6,876 bases of DNA from an uncultured Nitrospirota bacterium (GTDB lineage: Bacteria > Nitrospinota > Nitrospinia > SZUA-224). The position numbers were made by a program, and so were the translations under genes. The stretch covers positions 1 to 6,876 of the forward strand of contig CAJVYE010000053.1 in NCBI GenBank assembly GCA_913009285.1, written 5' to 3'. The notes beneath the pieces are model-generated. The model saw only the letters and a program-made list of their open reading frames with translations, did not search any database and was not told the DNA's origin. Shown piece after piece: positions 1-5,521 of this stretch; position 1 is the stretch's first letter; each line of letters starts with the position of its first letter.

Positions 1-55
1 AATGGAGGAAGGGTAGTTGAGGATATGAGTTAGAATGTATGTTGTTTTTTTTTTT
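1..55. other. probable non-genomic sequencing noise with a T11 tract
   Basis: This stretch lies outside the adapter, at the contig end. Read on the - strand it follows the adapter's last base as eleven A's (T45-T55 on the + strand) and then 44 bases with no G (no C on the + strand). That is the pattern expected when an Illumina read runs through a short insert and the whole adapter and keeps calling bases. No coding or regulatory signal is supported. Treating it as artefact is an inference from its position and composition. Confidence 0.85.
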
Positions 56-121
56 CAAGCAGAAGACGGCATACGAGATAAAGGAATGTGACTGGAGTTC
101 AGACGTGTGCTCTTCCGATCT
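56..121. other. Illumina P7 index adapter (assembly contaminant)
   Basis: Bases 56-79 match the P7 flow-cell sequence, 80-87 (AAAGGAAT) occupy the index position, and 88-121 match the TruSeq read-2 primer sequence ending in CTTCCGATCT. The reverse complement of the index is ATTCCTTT, which I recall as a standard six-base TruSeq index (ATTCCT) plus two fixed bases. Base 121 is the adapter's ligation T, so the genome begins at 122. In the frame of the downstream gene, the adapter translates from a GTG at 88 as MTGVQTCALPI, a peptide typical of adapter contamination and not a real N-terminus. Confidence 0.98.
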
Positions 122-1485
122 ACTATATCAGAGATCCTGATATGGCAAGATTGATCAAGGAAAAAAGTAAGCCTGTTATTGTTACACCCAGGAGCCAAAA
201 GGATGGAGGAAGATTCAAAGGTTCAGAGGATGAGAGGCTCGGTCTGTTGAAGGAGGCAGTAAGTTTGGGTGCTGAATATATAGACATTGAGTTTAGTACA
301 GATGAGAGGTTGAGGAAAAGGGTGATAGAAGAAAGCAAGGGGACAAAGGTTATTGTCTCTTATCACAATTATACTGAAACCCCTTCTGATTTAAAAGAGA
401 TATATGACGATATAGCTATTTCAGGAGGTGATATTGTAAAGATTGTTACCTTTGCCAACTCCATTAATGATAATCTGGTTATATTTGACCTGATAAAGAG
501 GCGTGAGAAAAAAACGGATATTGTCACTTTTTGTATGGGTAAGCATGGTGAGATAAGCAGGATACTTTCACCTATTATGGGAGGTTATCTTACCTTTGGT
601 TCACTTGATGAAGGAAAGGAGAGTGCCCAGGGACAAATACCTGCAAGAGTGCTTAAGAGTGTCTATCGCGTTGATGGGCTTGGTCCGGATATCAATATTT
701 ATGGTTTGGTTGGAAACCCTGTTAGTGAGAGTATGGGGTATTTGATCCATAACAGGGCATTTGCTGAGCTTGGTCTGGATAGTATCTATCTCCCCTTCCT
801 GGTCGATGATCTTAATTCCTTTATGACCGGCTTTAAGGGGCTTTTTAAGGGACTGAGTGTTACGATGCCCTTCAAGGAGGAGGTAATTGACTTCCTGGAT
901 AGGGTAGATAAAAAGGCTGAAGATATAGGGGCAGTAAATACTGTGGTTACAGAAGATGATAAACTGGTGGGATATAATACTGATTGTAGTGGTGCTATAA
1001 TGGCATTAGAAGGTAGAACAGAGATCAAAGGGAAAAATGCTGTTATGATAGGTGCTGGCGGAGTTGCAAGGGCGATCGGTTTTGGGGTTAAGGGAAGAGG
1101 AGCACCCCTTACTATTACTGATATTGAAATTGATAAGGCTATCTCCCTCTCAAAGGATATTGGTTGTGAATATTGCAATCCTGAAGAGTTAGATAATATA
1201 AATATGGATATACTTATAAATACAACACCTGTCGGGATGTATCCCAACGTTGATAAGTCTCCTGTCCCTGATTCCCTACTCAAGAAGGGGATGATTGTAT
1301 TTGATGCTGTTTACAACCCGCTCAAGACAAGGCTTTTGAAGGAAGCAGAGGCAAAGGGCTGCATAACTGTCCAAGGGGTTGAGATGTTTATCAACCAGGG
1401 GATTGAACAGTTTGAGATGTGGACCAAGAGAAAGGCACCTGTCGATATAATGAGGGAGGTTGTATTAAACCGCCTTCGTAAATAA
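122..1485 (+). CDS. aroDE: fused 3-dehydroquinate dehydratase (type I) / shikimate dehydrogenase, 5'-partial
   Basis: Cytoplasmic bifunctional enzyme: dehydroquinate to dehydroshikimate, then reduction to shikimate. Residues are numbered from the adapter-derived GTG at 88, so residues 1-11 are artefact and residue 12 is uncertain because its first base is adapter. The AroD part (13 to about 196) keeps R35, E68, H93, the Schiff-base K118, R158, S179 and Q183. By alignment to E. coli AroD (R82 = R35) about 55-60 N-terminal residues are missing because the contig ends. The AroE part (about 202-465) has K263, N284, D299, Q437, the glycine loop GAGGVA (322-327) and NTTPVGM. Two sites deviate: the SxSP shikimate motif is S215-M-G-Y218, and the NADP-binding NRT is D345-I-E. 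The stop is TAA at 1483-1485. It is followed by repeats and aroA on the same strand, consistent with one aromatic biosynthesis cluster. The fusion is known from plants and several bacterial groups. Confidence 0.95.
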
Positions 1486-1711
1486 GTTGAGCGACTGATG
1501 AGCAAATTAAAAATTAAAAATCAAAATGCAAAAATACAAATCAAAATGCAAAAACTATCCCTTGCCTATTAAGGTTAACTATTCGTTTTTCTATTCATTT
1601 TTAACGTTTAATCTGTCATTTTGATTTTTTATCTTTAATTTTTGATTTTTACCCAGTTTTCAATGTTTCATTATTTTAAAATTTAAACACGAAAAAGGGA
1701 AAATTTTCAAA
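1486..1711. repeat. AT-rich intergenic repeats between aroDE and aroA
   Basis: The gap holds no gene. A 17-nt direct repeat (AAATCAAAATGCAAAAA) occurs at 1518-1534 and 1538-1554, with a period of 20. AAAAATCAAAATG at 1516-1528 is matched in inverted orientation by 1617-1629, and looser matching continues on both sides, so the region can form an imperfect stem. A tandem pair CTATTC(G/A)TTTTT lies at 1579-1590 and 1591-1602. I see no promoter I would defend. The only expression signal is the ribosome binding site before aroA. Confidence 0.7.
1695..1700 (+). promoter_or_regulatory. ribosome binding site supporting a TTG start for aroA
   Basis: AAGGGA lies 11 nt before the TTG at 1712. No in-frame ATG or GTG lies near the point where EPSP synthase homology begins, and starting at TTG gives the family-typical opening MIEIKPI. 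The spacing is slightly long, so initiation may be weak. Confidence 0.6.
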
Positions 1712-2968
1712 TTGATCGAGATAAAACCTATAGATAATCTAAATGCAACTATTACAGCCCCTTCTTCTAAAAGTTACACAAATAGGTCGCTAATCATAGC
1801 TGCACTGGCACAGGGAATAAATAAGATAATAAATCCATTGTTCAGCGATGATACCAGACACATGATTAATGCCCTCTCAAACTTTGGTGTAATTGTCAAG
1901 AAGGAAGGGGAGACCTTAATCGTTGAAGGGACAAATGGTAGGATTAAGGCGCCTCAGAATGAGATATTCCTTGGAAATTCCGGTACTGCTATGAGGTTCC
2001 TGACCACATTTGCGGCACTTGCTCCAGGGAGGACAATATTAAATGGCGATGAGAGGATGATGGAGAGACCTATACAGGACCTTCTGGACAGCCTGAAAGA
2101 GTTAGGGGTGAAGGCATACTCAAAATATGATACAGGGTGTCCTCCGGTGGTTATTGAAGGAGAGACTATAGCAGGTGGAAGAACCTCCCTGAAGGGTGAT
2201 AAGAGCAGTCAGTATTTTACCTCGATCATGCTATGTGCGCCATATGCTGAAAGAGATATAGAGGTGGATGTGATAGGTGAGTTGACATCGAAACCATATA
2301 TTGATATGACTATAGACATGATGAAAAAATTTGGGGTTGGTGTAGAGAAAGACGGTTACAAAAGATTTACCATCATGAAAGGTCAGAGATACCACAATAG
2401 GGAATACAGGATAGAGGGAGATGCATCAAATGCCTCTTACTTCTTTGCTGCTGCGGCTGTGACTGGTGGCAGAGTAATGGTCACCAATCTTAATCCATGC
2501 TCAGCACAGGGGGATATACATTTTGTGGATGTATTGGAGAAGATGGGATGTAAAGTGATAAGGGGTAATGACTATATCGAGGTGATTGGCGGTGAACTGA
2601 AGGGGATCACAATAGATATGAACAGTATGCCAGACATGGTTCAGACATTAGCTATTATCTCACTCTTTGCAGAAGGTAAGACCGAAATAACCAATATTCC
2701 TAATCTAAGGATAAAGGAGACAGACAGGATAAAGGCACTATCAGCAGAACTTGCAAAGGTGGGCGGTATAGTAGATGAATCAGAAGATGGGATATCTATC
2801 ATCCCTTCATCTCTGCATGGGACAGAGATCAAGACATATAATGACCATCGTATGGCAATGAGTTTCTCCATCATCGGGCTAAAAGTCCCGGGAATAAAGA
2901 TACGCAATCCTGAATGTGTAACCAAGTCATTCCCTGATTTTTTTGAAAGGTTGAGGGATTTATATTAA
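1712..2968 (+). CDS. aroA: 3-phosphoshikimate 1-carboxyvinyltransferase (EPSP synthase)
   Basis: Transfers the enolpyruvyl group of phosphoenolpyruvate to shikimate-3-phosphate, the sixth step of the shikimate pathway, in the cytoplasm. The 418 residues span the whole family (E. coli has 427). Visible sites are K20-S21 and R25 in SSKSYTNR, N89-S-G-T-A-M-R95 (the PEP/glyphosate loop), R119, S165-S-Q167, D308 in MPD (catalytic Asp), E336 and R339 in KETDR, R380 in NDHR and K405 near the end. The loop keeps the glycine of class I enzymes (G91 = E. coli G96), while E. coli P101 is Phe (F96). The start is TTG with AAGGGA upstream. The stop at 2966-2968 lies 5 nt before a foldback element. Its neighbours supply the steps before it (aroDE, aroK). 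Confidence 0.97.
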   Translation: MIEIKPIDNLNATITAPSSKSYTNRSLIIAALAQGINKIINPLFSDDTRHMINALSNFGVIVKKEGETLIVEGTNGRIKAPQNEIFLGNSGTAMRFLTTFAALAPGRTILNGDERMMERPIQDLLDSLKELGVKAYSKYDTGCPPVVIEGETIAGGRTSLKGDKSSQYFTSIMLCAPYAERDIEVDVIGELTSKPYIDMTIDMMKKFGVGVEKDGYKRFTIMKGQRYHNREYRIEGDASNASYFFAAAAVTGGRVMVTNLNPCSAQGDIHFVDVLEKMGCKVIRGNDYIEVIGGELKGITIDMNSMPDMVQTLAIISLFAEGKTEITNIPNLRIKETDRIKALSAELAKVGGIVDESEDGISIIPSSLHGTEIKTYNDHRMAMSFSIIGLKVPGIKIRNPECVTKSFPDFFERLRDLY

Positions 2969-2973
2969 AAATT

Positions 2974-3213
2974 AGTGCCTAAAGTGAGCGTTGTCCGGTT
3001 AGGTTTTTGCATAAGAATATTTTTCAACAAAGGGAATAAATAAGTAGACAATCAAATCCCCCTAATCCCCCTTTTCCAAAGGGGGGGAACAGCAATTTAC
3101 CCCTTTTTCCAAAGGGGGGATTTAGAAAGATGGTTTTCAGTAATTCCCCCTTTGGAAAAGGGGGATTAGGGGGGATTTATTCAAATGAACTTATTCATTT
3201 AACTTTAGGCACT
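2974..3213. repeat. about 240-bp foldback (MITE-like) repeat between aroA and aroK
   Basis: The outer ends are a perfect 12-nt inverted repeat, AGTGCCTAAAGT (2974-2985) and its complement (3202-3213). Inside it, a strong stem pairs 3054-3085 with 3146-3178. It is built from runs of C, TAAT, C, TTTTCCAAA and G, with one extra G in the right arm. A third partial unit, CCCC-TTTTTCCAAA-GGGGGG, sits in the loop near 3100-3119. Weaker pairing extends outward to about 3034 and 3196. There is no ORF or transposase. The element fills nearly the whole gap, from 5 nt after the aroA stop to 25 nt before the aroK ATG. Its origin as a non-autonomous mobile element is inferred. The structure could also attenuate or stabilise transcripts. 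Confidence 0.85.
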
Positions 3214-3238
3214 TTAGACACTTGAAATAGAGATTGAC

Positions 3239-3751
3239 ATGAACATAGTTTTAATAGGATACAGAGGAACAGGGAAGACCACAATCGGCAAGGCCCTGGC
3301 AAGAAGTTTGAAAAGGCGATTGATAGGGATGGATGATCTGATAGTTGAGAAGGGAGGAATGACTATCCCTGAAATCGTTGAGAGATATGGATGGGACAGA
3401 TTTAGGGATATGGAGTCAGAGGTTACCAAGGAGATCTCTGCGTTGGACAACTGTATTATTGACTGCGGCGGTGGTGTAATTCTAAGGGATAAAAATATAA
3501 GCAATCTAAAAAAGAATGGGATAATTATCCTCCTTGCAGCAAATATGGAGAGGATTATAGAGAGAATAAAAGGTGATAGTAACCGCCCCCCTCTAAAAGA
3601 TGGGATTACATTTGAAGATGAGCAGAAGAGGGTATTAGAGGAGAGACGGGAAAGATACTTAAAGGCTGCAGATTATACAGTAGATACATCTGATGGGAAT
3701 GTTGAGGAAGTTGTAGATAAAATAGTTCAATTTTGTAATTTGGATAATTAA
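3239..3751 (+). CDS. aroK: shikimate kinase
   Basis: Phosphorylates shikimate at O3 with ATP, supplying the AroA substrate, in the cytoplasm. The 170 residues match the usual family length. Visible sites are the Walker A loop GYRGTGKTT (7-15), the shikimate-binding D32, R56 in FRDME, G77-G-G79, lid arginine R116 in RPPL, and R136 in ERRERY. The first acidic residue of the usual DxD motif is Gly here (G30-M-D32). The ATG at 3239 has only a weak AGAG ribosome binding site 6 nt upstream. The TAA (3749-3751) shares its last A with the ATG of the following dnaJ-like gene, so translation of the two is probably coupled. The choice of aroK over aroL is by convention. Confidence 0.95.
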   Translation: MNIVLIGYRGTGKTTIGKALARSLKRRLIGMDDLIVEKGGMTIPEIVERYGWDRFRDMESEVTKEISALDNCIIDCGGGVILRDKNISNLKKNGIIILLAANMERIIERIKGDSNRPPLKDGITFEDEQKRVLEERRERYLKAADYTVDTSDGNVEEVVDKIVQFCNLDN

Positions 3752-4701
3752 TGGCAAATAAAGATTATTACAAGATATTAGGTGTTAATAAAGATACCAG
3801 TGAGAGTAATATAAAAAAGGCATACAGGAAACTTGCTATGCAGTTTCACCCCGATAGAAACCCTGGAGACAAAAAAGCTGAAGAGAGGTTCAAGGAGATA
3901 AACGAGGCATATGCTGTTCTCAGCGATAATGATAAGAGAAAGCAATATGATATGTTTGGTGCGGAAGGGTTTCATCAGAGGTACTCTCAGGAAGACATAT
4001 TCAGGGGATTTGATATAGGTGATATCATGAAGGACTTTGGTTTCGGTACAAATGATGTCTTCAGTCATATCTTTGGAGGAAGAGGTAAGCAAAAAACCAG
4101 TGGCTTTGGTGATTTCTTCAGCAGGGAAGGTCCTGGTTCTGGATATGAAGATATGTTCACAGGTAGAGGGGTATCTAATAAGGGTGCTGACCTTACCTCA
4201 GATTTACATATTACCTTTAACGAGGCCGCATTTGGAGGGGAGAAGAGGTTGTCTCTGAGAAAGGAGGGGGGGGGAACAGAGGAGGTCACGATCAAGATCC
4301 CACCAGGTATAAGTACTGGAAAGAAGCTGAGACTTTCCGGAAAAGGGGCTAGTGGAGCCCGTGGAGGTCCACGAGGAGATCTCTATTTCAATGTCATAGT
4401 TCAAAAGCATCCGATCTTTACAAGGGAAGGTGATGATATATATGTGGATAAAGAGATAAAATTCGCAGAGGCAGCACTAGGGACGTCCATTGATGTACCG
4501 ACCCTGGAAGGGACAAAGAGGATCAAGATCAAACCCGGGACCCAGAGCCATAGCAAGATAAGGCTTAAGGGATATGGCATTCCCCATTTAAAGGGAGGTG
4601 GAAAAGGGGATCAGTATGTAAGAATAATTTTAAAGGTCCCCAAAAAATTAAACAATAAACAAAAGAGATTATTAACAAAATTGGCTGAGGAAGGGATATA
4701 A
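3751..4701 (+). CDS. DnaJ/CbpA-type J-domain co-chaperone without zinc finger
   Basis: Likely Hsp70 (DnaK) co-chaperone that stimulates ATP hydrolysis and delivers client proteins, in the cytoplasm. The 316 residues contain a J domain (about 4-70) with H33-P-D35 and the KFKEINEAY-type helix, then a Gly/Phe-rich linker (about 84-145), then two C-terminal substrate-binding beta domains (about 146-225 and 226-300, with VPTLEGTKRIKIKPGTQ). No CxxCxGxG repeats occur, so it is a type II (CbpA/DjlA-like length) J protein and not classical DnaJ. It starts on the last base of the aroK stop with no good ribosome binding site of its own, which suggests translational coupling. The link to shikimate genes is probably positional only. 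A run of nine G (4266-4274) inside the gene is a slippage-prone site. The stop lies 6 nt before a foldback repeat. Confidence 0.93.
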   Translation: MANKDYYKILGVNKDTSESNIKKAYRKLAMQFHPDRNPGDKKAEERFKEINEAYAVLSDNDKRKQYDMFGAEGFHQRYSQEDIFRGFDIGDIMKDFGFGTNDVFSHIFGGRGKQKTSGFGDFFSREGPGSGYEDMFTGRGVSNKGADLTSDLHITFNEAAFGGEKRLSLRKEGGGTEEVTIKIPPGISTGKKLRLSGKGASGARGGPRGDLYFNVIVQKHPIFTREGDDIYVDKEIKFAEAALGTSIDVPTLEGTKRIKIKPGTQSHSKIRLKGYGIPHLKGGGKGDQYVRIILKVPKKLNNKQKRLLTKLAEEGI

Positions 4702-4707
4702 AAAATC

Positions 4708-4901
4708 GTAAGCGTTCACAGAACACTGAAATTGGAAATTGGAAATTGGAAATTTGTGTTATCGTAATAATTCACCACGGAAAGACACGGAATATCAAGT
4801 GTAAATCCGTGGTAACGTATTATGCTTTTTAAGGATTAAAATTATGGCTGAACTATTACCTAATTTCCAATTTCAAATTTCAGTGTTCTGTGAACGCTTA
4901 C
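4708..4901. repeat. 194-bp foldback repeat between dnaJ-like gene and JAMM gene
   Basis: A perfect 26-nt inverted repeat (4708-4733 and 4876-4901) forms the ends. Each end begins GTAAGCGTTCAC and contains its own small hairpin (AGCGTTC-ACA-GAACACT at 4711-4727, one mismatch). Next inward are 7-nt tandem units of GAAATTG type: four on the left (4728-4755) and three on the right (about 4861-4881). In the centre ACCACGGA (4774-4781) pairs with TCCGTGGT (4806-4813). There is no ORF. It separates two convergent genes and could end or block transcription from both sides, but there is no T-run typical of an intrinsic terminator. Confidence 0.9.
4728..4797 (+). repeat. 70-nt direct repeat, copy 1 (second copy at 6768-6837)
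   Basis: The four GAAATTG-like units plus the following segment containing TTCACCACGG and GACACGGAATATCA recur 2040 bp downstream with only two differences (4741 G versus A; 4770 A versus G). The outer ends of the two copies differ, so the family has a conserved inside and variable tips. Confidence 0.95.
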
Positions 4902-4903
4902 CA

Positions 4904-4926
4904 AATTTCAAACCGTGAACGGTTAC
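4904..4926. repeat. 23-nt inverted repeat, left copy
   Basis: This is the exact reverse complement of 6751-6773. It contains the short palindrome AACCGT-GA-ACGGTT (4911-4924). It directly follows the foldback element ending at 4901 and supplies the stop codon (4923-4925) of the - strand metallopeptidase gene. Confidence 0.95.
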
Positions 4927-5372
4927 GATATTTTGAATCTTTTGTCTTCTTCATTCCATTTGAAGGCAATTGTCTCTTTGATCTCACCATTTAGAACTGA
5001 AACAATAATATATATCGTCTCTGGATATATAGGATCATCCCCCCACATTGCCATCTTTTTATCCTCTTCCGAGAAATATGCAGGATGATCAGGATGGGAG
5101 TGATAAAATGCCTTAATCTGCCAACCTTTTTCCTCTACGAGTTTAAATATTCTTTTCTGTTCCTCGGGATCTATATTATATGCAGTCTTTGCATCACGTG
5201 GGTATGTTTGGGGATCTTTCTTATGAATCATATTCTGGATATTTGTACATTCATATACCTTGTGAGGGAGACTACCATCTCCCGGGCCTATTACTATCCC
5301 ACAGCACTCATATGGATACTCCTTTACAGCATGTCTGTGAATCTGAGCAATGTCCTTATCGTCTAAAACCAT
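4923..5372 (-). CDS. JAMM/MPN (M67 family) zinc metallopeptidase
   Basis: Predicted zinc-dependent isopeptidase-like protein. Bacterial relatives (Mec, QbsD type) remove C-terminal residues from small ubiquitin-like sulfur carrier proteins, or act on other ubiquitin-like tails. The 149 residues carry the complete JAMM signature: E22 in YPYECCG, H91-S-H93-P, S101 and D104. There is no signal peptide or membrane segment, so it is cytoplasmic. No ThiS/MoaD-like carrier, ThiF/MoeB or cysteine synthase gene lies beside it here, so the substrate is unknown. The ATG at 5372 fits the family N-terminus. The -10 box of a good promoter ends only 9 bp before it and there is no clear ribosome binding site, suggesting a near-leaderless mRNA. 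The stop codon lies inside a repeat. It is divergent from the GGDEF-PilZ gene and convergent with the dnaJ-like gene. Confidence 0.92.
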   Translation of the reverse strand: MVLDDKDIAQIHRHAVKEYPYECCGIVIGPGDGSLPHKVYECTNIQNMIHKKDPQTYPRDAKTAYNIDPEEQKRIFKLVEEKGWQIKAFYHSHPDHPAYFSEEDKKMAMWGDDPIYPETIYIIVSVLNGEIKETIAFKWNEEDKRFKIS

Positions 5373-5381
5373 TGTTTTTTA

Positions 5382-5410
5382 AGTATACCTTAAAACAAGG
5401 GCTCGGTCAA
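5382..5410 (-). promoter_or_regulatory. sigma70-type promoter for the JAMM gene
   Basis: On the - strand TTGACC (5410-5405), a 17-nt spacer and TATACT (5387-5382) form a near-consensus promoter. Transcription would start around 5374-5376, only 2-4 nt before the ATG at 5372. Confidence 0.65.
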
Positions 5411-5437
5411 AAATAAGAGATGGGTATTTTATTCTTG

Positions 5438-5466
5438 TTGACAAATTAATATTACCAAAATATAAT
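5438..5466 (+). promoter_or_regulatory. perfect-consensus sigma70-type promoter for the GGDEF-PilZ gene
   Basis: TTGACA (5438-5443), exactly 17 nt, then TATAAT (5461-5466). A second TATAAT at 5469-5474 is too far from the -35 box. The start site would be near 5473, giving a leader of about 50 nt. The match suggests strong basal transcription unless repressed. It stands back to back with the JAMM promoter, with 27 bp between the two -35 boxes. Confidence 0.8.
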
Positions 5467-5512
5467 CCTATAATATTAAATCAGCACATATAATCGTTTA
5501 GTTGTTATTTTC

Positions 5513-5520
5513 GGGGGGAA
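5513..5520 (+). promoter_or_regulatory. G-rich ribosome binding site of the GGDEF-PilZ gene
   Basis: GGGGGGAA ends 1 nt before the ATG at 5522, with the G run 3 nt away. It is purine-rich and close to the start, but differs from the usual AGGAGG. It supports this ATG as the start. Confidence 0.5.
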
Positions 5521-5521
5521 T

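Noticed and set aside
1..55. Upstream genomic promoter region of aroDE with a T tract
   Set aside because: It is separated from the gene by a complete sequencing adapter and has noise-like composition.
786..1283. 165-residue - strand ORF
   Set aside because: It is antisense to the conserved AroE domain, rich in Ser/Ile/Leu as expected of a shadow frame, and has no domain.
1974..2000. Natural glyphosate tolerance of AroA
   Set aside because: The P101-equivalent is Phe, but the key glycine G91 and T92 are kept, so the sequence alone does not support tolerance.
3054..3178. Intrinsic terminator of aroA
   Set aside because: The stem is strong but its arms are much longer than a usual terminator and no T-run follows the right arm (GGGGATTTATTC).
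3751..4701. Classical DnaJ
   Set aside because: No CxxCxGxG zinc-finger repeats are present and the length fits the CbpA type.
4728..4755. Tandem GAAATTG units as a CRISPR-like array
   Set aside because: The units are 7 nt, contiguous and have no spacers; no cas gene is present.
4708..4926. Integron attC-type recombination sites after genes
   Set aside because: No GTTRRRY/RYYYAAC core pair is seen, genes point in opposite directions, and there is no integrase.
5085..5416. Two + strand ORFs opposite the JAMM gene
   Set aside because: They lie antisense to a gene with a complete JAMM signature and show no recognisable domain or promoter of their own.
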